Of a stretch of 64,000 nucleotides of DNA, positions 54,634 to 63,604 are shown piece by piece (positions within the stretch are counted from its first letter, which is position 1; each line of letters opens with the position of its first letter). The translations under genes were made by a program, and so were the position numbers. This DNA comes from VXYL01 sp965199945 (GTDB lineage: Bacteria > Pseudomonadota > Gammaproteobacteria > Pseudomonadales > Azotimanducaceae), in NCBI GenBank assembly GCA_965199945.1, contig OZ241354.1, positions 4,092,001-4,156,000 on the forward strand. Direction: 5' to 3'. The notes beneath the pieces are model-generated. The model was not told the origin of the DNA and searched no databases. It saw only the letters and a program-made list of their open reading frames with translations.

Positions 54634-54793
54634 GCGCCGCGCCGTTGGGTCACGATGCGTCGCACCGGTGCTTCCCTTCGCAACGGCCTTGAACGCATGA
54701 GAATGCGGCGTTCCAACCAAGCGCCGAAGCCCGCCTCCCGCACGGGTCGCCGTCGTGCGCTCGTGCAGGCCGGGCCCGGCGTGGGGCTTTAAC

Positions 54794-56866
54794 GTGTCCA
54801 ACGAGCCGACAGCCGCAGTCGGCGCGCGCCGGCGGTTCCACGAACCACTCACGGTATTGCCGGGCATCGGCCCCGGGAGCGCGCAGAAGCTCGCCCGCCT
54901 GGGCCTCGCCACGGTCGGCGACCTGATCCTGCACCTGCCCTTTCGCTACGAAGACCGCACGCGCTCCGTGCCCTTCGACGAACTCGCGCCGGGCCAGGAG
55001 TGCCTGGTCACCGGGCAAGTGCTCGAGGCGCAGCTCGCGTATGGCCGGCGGCGTTCGCTGACGGCGCGCATCGGCGACGGGCGCGGCGCGCTCACGGCAA
55101 GGTTCTTCCACTTCGCGCCGAGCCAGCGCCAGGCGCTGCGCCCGGGGCTATGGATGCGCTGCTTCGGCGAGGTGCGCAGCGGCCCGATGGGGCTGGAAAT
55201 GGTGCATCCGGAGTATCGCCTGCACAAGGAGGAACCACCGCCGGTGGCGCCCCAGCTCACGCCCGTGTACCGCGCCACCCAGGGCCTGAAATCTGCGCGC
55301 ATTCGCGCCTGGGCGCCGCTGGCGCTGGAGCACTGCCAAGAACTGCACTCGGCGACTCTCGACGGCTGCGAGTTTCCCCTCCTGCTGGACGCGATCCGCT
55401 ACCTGCATGCGCCGGACGCCGCCGGCGAACGCCTGCGCGCGGCGCGGGAGCGCGTGGTGCTCGACGAGCTGCTCGGCCACTATCTGGCGTTGAAGCAAAG
55501 GCGCGCGGCGATGAAGGCGGACCAGACCATGGCGCTGCCGCGGCAGCGGCAGCTTGGGCGCGCGCTGCTGAAGCAACTGGGATTCCAACTCACGCGGGCC
55601 CAGGCCAGAGTGACGGCGGAGGTGCTCGGCGACCTGTCGTCCTCGCAGCCGATGATGCGCCTGCTGCAAGGAGACGTCGGCTCCGGGAAGACCGTCGTTG
55701 CCGCCTTCGCCGCCATTCGCGCCGCCGAGCACGGCCACCAGACCGTGGTGATGGCACCCACGGAGATACTCGCCGAGCAGCACTTCGAGACGTTGAGCGC
55801 CTGGCTGCCGCCGCTCGGCATCGGCCTCGGCCTGGTGACCGGACGCCAAGGCGCCGCCGAGCGCCGCGCGCGGCTTGCGGCTCTGCGCGAAGGCGAAGAT
55901 CTGGTCGCCGTCGGCACTCATGCGCTGTTCCAGTCCGGCGTCGAGTTCCGCAACCTCGCCCTTGCCATCATCGACGAACAGCACCGCTTCGGCGTCCACC
56001 AGCGGATGCTGCTGCGCGACAAGGGGCGCCTGCCGCATCAGCTGGTGATGACGGCGACGCCGATTCCACGCACGTTGACGATGGCGCTGTACGCCGACAT
56101 GGACGTCTCGACCATCGACGAGATGCCGCCGGGCCGGCTGCCGGCGACGACGCGCATCGCCGCCATGGCGCGGCGCGGGGAAGTGATGGCGCGGGTGGCG
56201 CGCATGTGCGCCAGCGGACGGCAGGCCTACTGGGTGTGTACGCTGATCGAAGACGACGACGCCAGCGACGGCCGCCCGCCGCGCAACTCCGCCGAGGCGA
56301 CCTTCGAGGAACTGCGCCGCGACATGGGCGGCGAATTGCGCTTCGGCCTCGTCCATGGCCGCTTGCCGCCGGCCGAGAAGAGTGCCGCGATGGCCGCCTT
56401 CAAGGCCGGCGAGATCGACGTGCTCGTCGCCACCACGGTGATCGAAGTCGGCGTGGATGTGCCCAACGCGACGGTCATGGTGATCGACAACGCCGAGGGG
56501 CTGGGCCTCGCCCAGCTGCACCAGCTGCGCGGCCGGATCGGCCGCGGCGGCAACCGCAGCGAGTGTATCCTCCTGTTCTCGCCCCCCCTCTCGGCCGTCG
56601 CCAAGCAGCGCCTGGCGATCATCCGCGAAACCACGGACGGCTTTCGGATCGCCGAGAAGGACTTGGAACTGCGCGGCCCGGGCGACATGCTCGGCACCCG
56701 CCAGACCGGCGAGCAGACCTTCCGCATGGTCGATCTCGCCGCCGACCGCGCCCTGCTGCCCCAAGCCGTTCGCCTAGGCGACAAGCTGCTGGCCGAGAAC
56801 CCGCCGGCCGCAGCGGAAATCGTGGATCTCTGGGCGCCGGCGAGAGCGGACTACGCGACGGTCTAG
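54794..56866 (+). CDS. recG: ATP-dependent DNA helicase RecG
   Basis: A 690-residue branch-migration helicase. LPGIGPGSAQKLARLGLATV and DLILHLPFRYEDRT form the wedge start; LLQGDVGSGKTVVA is motif I, IIDEQHRFGVHQR motif II, LVMTATPIPRTLTMALYADM motif III, and VATTVIEVGVDVPNATVMVI motif V, with QLHQLRGRIGRG motif VI. GTG 54794 is chosen since translation upstream is not family-like. The usual trmH between spoT and recG is absent; 160 bases of non-coding sequence separate them. The stop TAG (56864-56866) sits exactly at the IS630 insertion: TA is the target and the G is the first IS base. Confidence 0.95.
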   Translation: MSNEPTAAVGARRRFHEPLTVLPGIGPGSAQKLARLGLATVGDLILHLPFRYEDRTRSVPFDELAPGQECLVTGQVLEAQLAYGRRRSLTARIGDGRGALTARFFHFAPSQRQALRPGLWMRCFGEVRSGPMGLEMVHPEYRLHKEEPPPVAPQLTPVYRATQGLKSARIRAWAPLALEHCQELHSATLDGCEFPLLLDAIRYLHAPDAAGERLRAARERVVLDELLGHYLALKQRRAAMKADQTMALPRQRQLGRALLKQLGFQLTRAQARVTAEVLGDLSSSQPMMRLLQGDVGSGKTVVAAFAAIRAAEHGHQTVVMAPTEILAEQHFETLSAWLPPLGIGLGLVTGRQGAAERRARLAALREGEDLVAVGTHALFQSGVEFRNLALAIIDEQHRFGVHQRMLLRDKGRLPHQLVMTATPIPRTLTMALYADMDVSTIDEMPPGRLPATTRIAAMARRGEVMARVARMCASGRQAYWVCTLIEDDDASDGRPPRNSAEATFEELRRDMGGELRFGLVHGRLPPAEKSAAMAAFKAGEIDVLVATTVIEVGVDVPNATVMVIDNAEGLGLAQLHQLRGRIGRGGNRSECILLFSPPLSAVAKQRLAIIRETTDGFRIAEKDLELRGPGDMLGTRQTGEQTFRMVDLAADRALLPQAVRLGDKLLAENPPAAAEIVDLWAPARADYATV

Positions 56867-58084
56867 TGTAGCAACCGCTTTGCATTGATGGAGTTTGAGG
56901 CGTAAGGTCGTGTGGGTTGCGAGAGAGTCGAACAGGGAGGTTCGAGATGCGGAAGAAGTACCGGGTGGTTCTTTCGGGGGACGAGCGGGAGGAGTTGAAG
57001 TCGCTCGTTTCGCGAGGGAAGTGTGCGGCGCGGAAGCAGACGCGGGCGCGCGTTCTGCTGATGTGCGACGAGTCCGCGGGCGAACGGCGCACCGACACGG
57101 AGGTGGCCGATGCGCTGTCGGTGGGAAGGGCGACCGTCGAGCGGGTGCGGCGGCGCTGCGTGGAGGAGGGCCTGGAGTCGGCGCTGAACCCGCGCAAGCA
57201 GCTGCGGCGGCGGAGCAAGGTGCTGGACGGCGAGGCGGAGGCGCGGCTGGTGGCGATCGCGTGCGGGGAGCCGCCGGAAGGCCGCGCGAGGTGGACGCTG
57301 CGGCTGCTGGCGGACCGGCTGGTGGAGCTGGAGGTGGTGGAGTCCGTAGGCACGGAGACGGTGCGCCAGACGCTAAAAAAAACCGCCTCAAGCCGTGGCT
57401 GAAGGAATGCTGGTGCATTCCGCCGAAGCAGGACGCCAGCTACGTCGCGGCGATGGAGGACGTGCTGGACGTCTACCAGCGGGAGTTCGAGGAGGACGAG
57501 GTGCTCGTGTGCATGGACGAGGCGGGCAGGCAGCACGTCAAGGAGACGCGCGAGCCGCTGCCGGCGCGGCCCGGGGATGCGGAGAAGCAGGACTGCGAGT
57601 ACGAGCGCAACGGCACGAGCAACCTGTTCATGCTGTTCGCGCCGCTGCTGGGCTGGCGGCGCGCGGAGGTGACGGAGCGGCGCGCCAGGGCGGACTGGGC
57701 GAACGAGATCAGGCGGCTGGCGGACGAGGACTTCCCCGGCAAGCGCATCGTGCTGGTGATGGACAACCTCAACACCCACGCGATCGGTTCGCTGTACGCG
57801 GCGTTCGAGCCGGCCGAGGCGCGGCGCATCGCCAGGCGGCTGGAGATCCACTACACGCCCAGGCACGGCAGCTGGCTGAACATGGCGGAGATCGAGATCG
57901 GCGCCATGGCGCGGCAGTGCCTGGACCGGCGCATCCCCGACCGCGATTCCCTGCGCCGCGAGGTGGCCGCGTGGCAGGAGCGGCGCAACCGCGACTCCGT
58001 CCGCGTGGACTGGCGCTTCACGACCGACGACGCCCGCATCAGGCTCAAGTCCCTCTATCCATCAATCCAATGTGGATGATACAC
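56866..58084 (+). mobile_element. IS630-family insertion sequence, copy 2
   Basis: A 1219-bp element of the same length as copy 1 and nearly identical inside; one base change seen is a synonymous C/G in the helix-turn-helix frame. It is flanked by TA at 56864-56865 and 58085-58086. Its far end GTGTATCATCCACATTGG differs at three sites from copy 1 (GTGTCTCAACCACTTTGG), so the outer repeat is the most variable part. It abuts recG and points the same way as recG. Confidence 0.94.
56947..58079 (+). CDS. IS630 transposase, two frames joined by -1 frameshift (copy 2)
   Basis: The first frame runs from ATG 56947 (GGGAGG upstream) to 57402 and carries the HTH; the second ends at 58079 with the DDE half (MDEAGRQ, VMDNLNTH, NMAEIEIG). 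The link is A8 at 57375-57382, read as CTA AAA AAA ACC in the first frame and GCT AAA AAA AAC in the second, a classic -1 slip. The last residues differ from copy 1 (SIQCG against SIQSG) because the stop region is in the variable IS end. Confidence 0.9.
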
Positions 58085-58278
58085 TAGGTCTGGGCGCGCC
58101 CAGGTGCGCCCTTGCGGGCGCAATCGAGTTTGCTCGCAAAACTCGGCGCATGCCTCAACTTGATTCGCTTGCTTCAACGTCCACACGCAATTGACAGTCT
58201 GACGGCGGCCACTTAGGTTCGAGGGGTTCCCGACATTGGGAACTGTACAGGTTGCATGGATGAAAGAACAGCTTGACA

Positions 58279-58289
58279 GGGGGGGGGGG
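58279..58289. repeat. G11 homopolymer tract upstream of the gene at 58324
   Basis: Eleven consecutive G lie 34 bases before an ATG start, between the IS630 copy and the unknown gene. Long G tracts in promoter or leader regions are known slippage sites for phase variation. No clear promoter elements were assigned around it; the remaining 58085-58278 shows no gene. Confidence 0.75.
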
Positions 58290-58323
58290 ATTTCATCCAA
58301 GCTCTTTGTCGGAGGTCTAGGAC

Positions 58324-59058
58324 ATGGCGCGACCAACGCTGCACGCAGTGCTGGGGTTGTTTGAGGGTCAGGTGTCCGACGACGCGAAGTCGTCGATCGA
58401 CCGCGCTTGCACTAGCAAGGAGTTGACGCGAGACGAGTTCTTTGGAGCTGCCCATTGGGCAATCCTGGTTGCCAACATGAAAGAGGCCACCGCGCACCAG
58501 TGGGTAAGCAAGGCAAGCGCGTGTGGCTTCCCTTTCAGCTGGCGGGAACTCGGAAATTGGAACGACGACGACGGCAAGTTCGACGGATGGTGCAAGAAGA
58601 TGGCAAAACAGCTTGTGGTGCCAAAGGACGACTTGGACGGCGTCTTCAGGAACCGATGGTGGGCAATTTGGGACATCGGGTGGCGTCTAGCTCAATTTGA
58701 GAGCGATGCTGCATTTCAGAAGCACTATTTTGATGGCAAGCAGAATGGGACCGAGCTAACGGATGAGGATGTTCATAGGCTGCGGAAAATTAAGGCAGGC
58801 GGCGCCTTGTATCAGATTGGAGACGTGAGCATCTATTTCATCCTCAGGAACCTAGGTGGCAATTTCTTGAAGCCGGACACATGGATAACCGCTTTTGCGG
58901 ATTGGTTTGGCAGTTACAACGTGTCGCAACTTGCTTTAGCGCTCCAAGCTGACGACATTCACTGTGGCACGTTCGATGCCTATTGTTACGTGTACTGTAG
59001 CAGCCATCTCGATCGAGCTAGTGACCTGCCGGAGCACTTCAACGGATTGTTCCCTTAG
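58324..59058 (+). CDS. Unknown protein, low-GC, possibly HhH-like
   Basis: A 244-residue protein I do not recognise. It is aromatic-rich (RNRWWAIWDIGWRLAQFESD; HQWVSKASACGFPFSW) with no signal peptide or membrane segment. GGALYQIGDVSIYFILRNLG followed by FLKPDTWITAFADWFG faintly recalls helix-hairpin-helix glycosylase folds, but this is weak. Its base composition and codon use (many A/T-ending codons) differ from neighbours, a sign of recent acquisition. It lies between the IS630 copy and the ubiA operon, behind a G11 tract. ATG 58324 has GGAGGT upstream (58310-58315). Confidence 0.68.
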   Translation: MARPTLHAVLGLFEGQVSDDAKSSIDRACTSKELTRDEFFGAAHWAILVANMKEATAHQWVSKASACGFPFSWRELGNWNDDDGKFDGWCKKMAKQLVVPKDDLDGVFRNRWWAIWDIGWRLAQFESDAAFQKHYFDGKQNGTELTDEDVHRLRKIKAGGALYQIGDVSIYFILRNLGGNFLKPDTWITAFADWFGSYNVSQLALALQADDIHCGTFDAYCYVYCSSHLDRASDLPEHFNGLFP

Positions 59059-59087
59059 TCTCCGTTCGATCTGAACAAGGATCGCCC

Positions 59088-60464
59088 TCAATACAGCGCT
59101 TCCGGCAGCCAGGTGGCGAGGGACGGCGCGGCGACCAGCAGCGCCATCAAGGCCAGTTGCAGGCCGACGAAGGGGGCGACGCCGCGGTAGATGTCCAAGG
59201 TCGCCACTTCGGGGGGCGCGACGCCGCGCAGGTAGAAGAGGGCGAAGCCGAAGGGTGGGGTCAAGAACGAGGTCTGTAGATTCACGGCCACGAGTACGCC
59301 GAGCCACACCGGGTCGAGGCCCATCGCCAGCAATGCCGGGGCTACGATGGGCACGACGACGTAGGTGATTTCGATGAAGTCGAGGATGAAGCCGAGCACG
59401 AAGATCACCAGCATCACGATCAGCGTCGCGCCCCAGACGCCGCCGGGCGTCACGGCGAACGTGCCGCGCACCAGCTCGTCGCCGCCGTAGCCGCGAAACA
59501 CCAGCGAGAACACCGATGCGCCGACGAGAATGAAGAACACCATCGCCGTCGTCTTCAACGTCGAGACGCAGATTTCCCCCAAGGCGGCGACGTTCAGCCG
59601 GCGGCTGCCGGCGGCAAGGAGCAGTGCGCCGAGCGCGCCAACGCCGGCGGCTTCGGTGGGCGTGGCGTAGCCGCCGAGGATGGAACCCAGGACGGCGCCG
59701 ACGAGCACGAGGGGCGGCGCTAAGCCGCCGAGGAGCTTCCACGTCGAAACCGCGCCGGCCGTTCCTCGAACCCTCGGAACCGACGGCGCTCGGGCCGGCC
59801 GCCTCCAGGCGACAAGCGCGATGTAGGCGCCGTACATCGCCACCAGCGTCAATCCAGGCAGCAAAGCGCCGGCGAACAGATCGCCCACGGAGACGGTCTT
59901 CGGCGAGAACACGCCCTGGGCAAGCTGCGCTTGGCTGTAGGCGCTGGAGAGCACGTCGCCCAACAGCACCAAGGCGATGGACGGCGGGATGATCTGGCCG
60001 AGAGTTCCAGTGGCGCAGATGGCGCCCGTGGCGAGGCGCGGATCGTAGCCGTGGCGCAGCATCGTCGGCAGCGCCAGGAGGCCCACTGTCACCACCGTGG
60101 CGCCGACGATGCCGGTGCTGGCGGCAAGCAGCATTCCCACCACGGTGACGGCGAGGCCAAGCCCGCCGCGAATGCCGCCGAGCAGCTGCGCCAGGCTGTT
60201 CAGCAGCGCTTCGGCGATCCGCGTGCGTTCCAAGGTCACGCCCATCAGCACAAACAGCGGCACCGCGATCAGCGTCTGGTTGGTGACGATGCCGAACACG
60301 CGGTTCGGCAGGAAGCCGAGGTCGCGCAGATCGAAGACGCCGAAGGCACCGCCGGCAAAGGCGAAGAGCAGCGCAGCGCCGCCGAGGGTGGGGGCAACGG
60401 GATAGCCGGCCAGCAGGGCGAGAACGACCACCGCGAACAGCAGCAGCGGCAGCAGCTCGATCAT
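59088..60464 (-). CDS. dctM: TRAP transporter large permease subunit (DctM family)
   Basis: A 458-residue membrane protein with about twelve hydrophobic segments. Landmarks are PNRVFGIVTNQTLIAVPLFV, LLAASTGIVGATVVTVGLLA, LPTMLRHGYDPRLATGAICA, GTLGQIIPPSIALVLLGDVL and FLTPPFGFALFYLRGVAPPE. It would work with DctQ and a periplasmic solute-binding DctP to import organic acids, amino acids or similar using sodium. ATG 60464 overlaps the dctQ stop (ATGA). No DctP gene is in the window. Confidence 0.93.
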   Translation of the reverse strand: MIELLPLLLFAVVVLALLAGYPVAPTLGGAALLFAFAGGAFGVFDLRDLGFLPNRVFGIVTNQTLIAVPLFVLMGVTLERTRIAEALLNSLAQLLGGIRGGLGLAVTVVGMLLAASTGIVGATVVTVGLLALPTMLRHGYDPRLATGAICATGTLGQIIPPSIALVLLGDVLSSAYSQAQLAQGVFSPKTVSVGDLFAGALLPGLTLVAMYGAYIALVAWRRPARAPSVPRVRGTAGAVSTWKLLGGLAPPLVLVGAVLGSILGGYATPTEAAGVGALGALLLAAGSRRLNVAALGEICVSTLKTTAMVFFILVGASVFSLVFRGYGGDELVRGTFAVTPGGVWGATLIVMLVIFVLGFILDFIEITYVVVPIVAPALLAMGLDPVWLGVLVAVNLQTSFLTPPFGFALFYLRGVAPPEVATLDIYRGVAPFVGLQLALMALLVAAPSLATWLPEALY

Positions 60465-60934
60465 CGGCTCTCGCGCAGACAGGCAAGCGCCATCGCGCCG
60501 CCCTGCAACATGAGCAGCGCCGCCGACAGCGGAATCATCGTCTTCAGTAGGAATACCGCCGGCACCCCGTCCACTTCCTGCGAGCCTTCGAGCACCAGCC
60601 ACGACTCCAAGGCGTAGTCCCAGCTGAAGAAGGCCACCGCGCCAGCAAGCGGCATGAGCAGCAGCAGATGGCCGCAGAGGTCCACCCGGTTGCGTGCCCT
60701 GCGCCCAAGACGCGAATAGAGCACGTCCACGCGCACGTGGGCGTCGTGGCGCAGCGCGAAGGAGATGCCGAGCAGGAACGCCGTGCCGTGCATGTAGACC
60801 ACCGATTCCTGCAAGAAAATCGCACCGGCGTCGAACACGTAGCGCAGCGCGACCACCACGCAGATGGTCGCCACCATGCCGAGATTGAGCCACGCCGCCC
60901 AGCGCCCGACGGCCTCCACGCCGCGCCCGATCAT
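60461..60934 (-). CDS. dctQ: TRAP transporter small permease subunit (DctQ family)
   Basis: A 157-residue membrane protein of four helices. AWLNLGMVATICVVVALRYV and the DctQ signature FLLGISFALRHDAHVRVDVL (the conserved acidic/His stretch) are clear, then LLLLMPLAGAVAFFSW and TMIPLSAALLMLQGGAMA. It starts at ATG 60934 overlapping the ubiA stop (ATGA) and overlaps dctM by four bases. Thus ubiA-dctQ-dctM are translationally coupled, an unusual link between quinone synthesis and transport. Confidence 0.9.
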   Translation of the reverse strand: MIGRGVEAVGRWAAWLNLGMVATICVVVALRYVFDAGAIFLQESVVYMHGTAFLLGISFALRHDAHVRVDVLYSRLGRRARNRVDLCGHLLLLMPLAGAVAFFSWDYALESWLVLEGSQEVDGVPAVFLLKTMIPLSAALLMLQGGAMALACLRESR

Positions 60935-61845
60935 GATGCCAAGGCGTATTCGCCGGCCGTGCCGGCGAAGACGGCGAATCCGACCCAGCCGTTGTTGCCG
61001 AAGGCGCGCCGACACGCATCGCGCTGACGCCGCCGAATCAGCACCTGCTGATGGACGAACATCCCGGCGGCCACGACGAGGCCCGCGAAGTAGACAAGGG
61101 CGAACCCCATGTGGACGCCGAGCCAAACGAAGAGCGCCAGCGCCGTCGTTTGCAGCGCGCCGACCGCGAACCGGTCCGCGCTGCCGAACAGGATGGCCGT
61201 GGACTTCACGCCCACGCGCAAGTCGTCGTCGCGGTCCACCATCGCGTAGAGCGTGTCGTAGGCCACGATCCACGCGAACGTGCCGGCGAAGAACAGCCAG
61301 GCGGCTTTCGGCACGGTTTCCATCACGGCGGCGAACGCCATCGGAATGCCCCAGCCGAAGGCGATGCCGAGCACGGCCTGAGGCATGTGCGTGAAGCGCT
61401 TGAAGAATGGATAGGCGAGCGCAATGGCGGCACCGACGACGGCCAGCAAGCGCGTCAACGGATTCAGCGTCAAGGCCAGCCCCAGGCAGAGCACCCCAAG
61501 CGCCGCCAGCAGCATCAAGGCGGCGCGCACCGAGACCTCGCCCGTCGCCAAGGGGCGCCCTCGGGTGCGTTCCACATGGCCGTCGATCTTGCGGTCGGCG
61601 ATGTCGTTGGCCACGCAACCTGCCGAGCGCGCCAGGAAGGTGCCCAGCACGAAGACCGTCAGCACGTCGAGCGGCGGCGTGCCGCCGGCGGCCATCCACA
61701 GCGCCGCCAGAGTCGGCCAGAGCAGCAGCAGCGCGCCGACCGGGCGCTCCACGCGCATCAGCTTCAAGCAGGCGACGAGCGTGCTCGGGATGCCCGCCCG
61801 AGGCGGTGTCGCGGCATCTACCGGCACGGACGCTCTGTCACTCAA
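60931..61845 (-). CDS. ubiA: 4-hydroxybenzoate polyprenyltransferase
   Basis: A 304-residue membrane prenyltransferase of ubiquinone synthesis. Two Asp-rich motifs bind the prenyl diphosphate: NDIADRKIDGHVERTRGRPL and YDTLYAMVDRDDDLRVGVKS. Eight or so hydrophobic helices surround them, and MRVERPVGALLLLWPTLAAL is the usual start region. The start is TTG 61845, a rare codon, and the first 20 residues are not conserved; an internal start is possible. It heads the overlapping operon with dctQ and dctM; ubiC is not adjacent. Confidence 0.94.
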   Translation of the reverse strand: MSDRASVPVDAATPPRAGIPSTLVACLKLMRVERPVGALLLLWPTLAALWMAAGGTPPLDVLTVFVLGTFLARSAGCVANDIADRKIDGHVERTRGRPLATGEVSVRAALMLLAALGVLCLGLALTLNPLTRLLAVVGAAIALAYPFFKRFTHMPQAVLGIAFGWGIPMAFAAVMETVPKAAWLFFAGTFAWIVAYDTLYAMVDRDDDLRVGVKSTAILFGSADRFAVGALQTTALALFVWLGVHMGFALVYFAGLVVAAGMFVHQQVLIRRRQRDACRRAFGNNGWVGFAVFAGTAGEYALAS

Positions 61846-61972
61846 GGCGCACCCGCCAAGACCTCAACTTGGCCGCGGTGCCGGGCACAAACACCTATCC
61901 GGCGCCGAAGGACGCGGCGCGTCTCGTGCGCTTCGAGACGCGCCTCCTGCCTTGACCGCGAGCGGCTGCCCT

Positions 61973-63286
61973 TCAGGCAGCCGCCTTCGGCTCGGCGCGA
62001 ACATCCTCCAAGGACTCGCCTTCGCCGCTGGCGACCAGCGCGGTGACCGTCAGGTCGCTGGTGACGTTCACCGACGTGCGGCACATGTCCAGCACCCGAT
62101 CCACCACCAGCACCACCGCCAGCGCTTCCACCGGCAGCCCCACGGCTGGCAGGATCAGGGCGATGGCGACCAGGCTCGCCGAGGGGATTCCGGCCACGCC
62201 GATGGAGGTCAAGAGCGCCAGCGCAACCACCGTCACCTGCCCCGCCAAGCCAAGGTCGATGCCGTAGATCTGGGCGATGAAGAGCACCACCACGCACTCG
62301 TAGAGCGCCGTGCCGTCCATGTTCACCGTCGCCCCCAGGGGCAGCACGAAGCCCGTGGTGCGCTTGGAGATGCCGGCCTTCTCGGCGCTGTTCAGCGTCA
62401 CCGGCAGGGTCGCCGACGAGGATGCGGTGGAGAACGCCGTCAACTGCGCCGGCGCGATCTTGCCGTAGTAGGCGTAGGGGCGAATGCCGCCCACGAAGCG
62501 CTGCAGCAGCGGCAGCGTGAGGAAGAAATGCACGGCCAGCGCCGCCAGCACGGTCACGAAGAACCAGGCCAAGGCGCCGAGACTGCCGAGGCCGGAAATC
62601 ATCAGCGTCTTGGTGACCAGGGCGAAAACGCCAATGGGCGCGAAGCGCATCACCCACATGGTGATGGCGATCATCACGTCGTGGATGCCGCCCCAGAAGT
62701 TCTGCAGCGTGTCCGCCGCAGCGCCCTTCATGCGCGCCATGAAGTAGCCGAAGACGACGCTGACGAAGATCAGCGCCAGGAGTTCCGTGTTGGCCGCCGC
62801 CTCGATGACGTTGGGCGGCACGGCGCGGGAGATCACGTTCACCAAGTCTCCGGCGCCGCGCCCCTCGACCTTCTCCAGCACCACCGAGGCATCCGGCAAT
62901 GCCGCTCGCAGCGCTTGGGCGGAGTCGCCGCTGCCGGGCGCGATCAGGTTCACCAGCACCAGCCCGGTCGCCACCGCGATCAGCCCGGTGACGAGGTAGA
63001 AGCCCACGGTCTTGGCGCCGACCCGCCCGAAGGCGTCCTGGCCGGCCATGTTGCGCACGCCGACGATGATCGAGGAGACGATCAGCGGCACCACCACCAT
63101 CTTCAAGGCGTTCAGGAACAGCCCGCCGAAGAAGTCCAGCACATCCACCAGCGCCACGCCGAACAGCGTCGTCTCCGGGCCGCTCGGCCACGCAACCAGC
63201 ACCGACAACGCCAGCGCAATGGCGATCTGCCAATGCAGCGGCAGGTCCAGGATGCGCCGCGCGATGCTTGTGTTCCCTTCGCTCAT
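61973..63286 (-). CDS. Dicarboxylate/amino acid:cation symporter (DAACS, GltP/DctA-like)
   Basis: A 437-residue secondary transporter. VALVDVLDFFGGLFLNALKM followed by VVVPLIVSSIIVG is the N-terminal signature; the re-entrant hairpin 1 motif is TAFSTASSSATLPVTLNSAE and the TM7 motif GATVNMDGTALYE, with hairpin 2 GVAGIPSASLVAIALILPAV and TM8 VDRVLDMCRTSVNVTSDL. These imply sodium- or proton-coupled uptake of glutamate, aspartate or C4-dicarboxylates. ATG 63286 has AAGGGGG upstream. It lies between ubiA and rubredoxin on the same strand. Confidence 0.94.
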   Translation of the reverse strand: MSEGNTSIARRILDLPLHWQIAIALALSVLVAWPSGPETTLFGVALVDVLDFFGGLFLNALKMVVVPLIVSSIIVGVRNMAGQDAFGRVGAKTVGFYLVTGLIAVATGLVLVNLIAPGSGDSAQALRAALPDASVVLEKVEGRGAGDLVNVISRAVPPNVIEAAANTELLALIFVSVVFGYFMARMKGAAADTLQNFWGGIHDVMIAITMWVMRFAPIGVFALVTKTLMISGLGSLGALAWFFVTVLAALAVHFFLTLPLLQRFVGGIRPYAYYGKIAPAQLTAFSTASSSATLPVTLNSAEKAGISKRTTGFVLPLGATVNMDGTALYECVVVLFIAQIYGIDLGLAGQVTVVALALLTSIGVAGIPSASLVAIALILPAVGLPVEALAVVLVVDRVLDMCRTSVNVTSDLTVTALVASGEGESLEDVRAEPKAAA

Positions 63287-63344
63287 CTGTTCCCCCTTCG
63301 GTTCGCTCGCCGGCCGTTTGCCTGCCGGCGGCCCAGCGCCGGCG

Positions 63345-63512
63345 TCAGCCGATCTCGATCATCTCGAAGTCTTCCTTGCCGACGCCGCACTCAGGACACA
63401 CGAAATCCGCCGGCACGTCCTCCCACGCCGTCCCCGGCGGGATGCCCTCTTCCTCCCAACCTTCGGCTTCGTCGTAGATCCACCCACAGACGATGCACTG
63501 CCACTTCTTCAT
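63345..63512 (-). CDS. rubA: Rubredoxin
   Basis: A 55-residue protein. The reverse strand reads MKKWQCIVCGWIYDEAEGWE then EEGIPPGTAWEDVPADFVCP and ECGVGKEDFEMIEIG. The two CxxC pairs (C6/C9 and C39/C42) coordinate a single iron, and the W-x-C-x-x-C-G-x-x-Y/IYDE...GIPPGT-F/W-EDVP-D-CP-C pattern is diagnostic. It carries electrons, for example to alkane hydroxylase or to reduce oxygen species; the partner is not in the window. Length is canonical. A rubredoxin near ubiA is typical of Gammaproteobacteria. Confidence 0.96.
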   Translation of the reverse strand: MKKWQCIVCGWIYDEAEGWEEEGIPPGTAWEDVPADFVCPECGVGKEDFEMIEIG

Positions 63513-63604
63513 GCGCCGTGTGTTCCGCCGCTGCCCCGGCGCCTCGCCAATGCCCCAAGACTAGTGGATGGCGATGTGTTTTGCGAACGAAGCGAACAGA
63601 CGCC

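Noticed and set aside
39649..58086. The two IS630 copies as ends of a 16-kb composite transposon.
   Set aside because: Each copy has its own TA duplication and the interval is core housekeeping DNA in the ancestral order; independent insertions explain it.
58055..58336. A 93-codon reverse frame crossing the G11 tract.
   Set aside because: It begins inside the next gene, ends in the IS, and shows no family features; the Pro run is only the antisense of the G tract.
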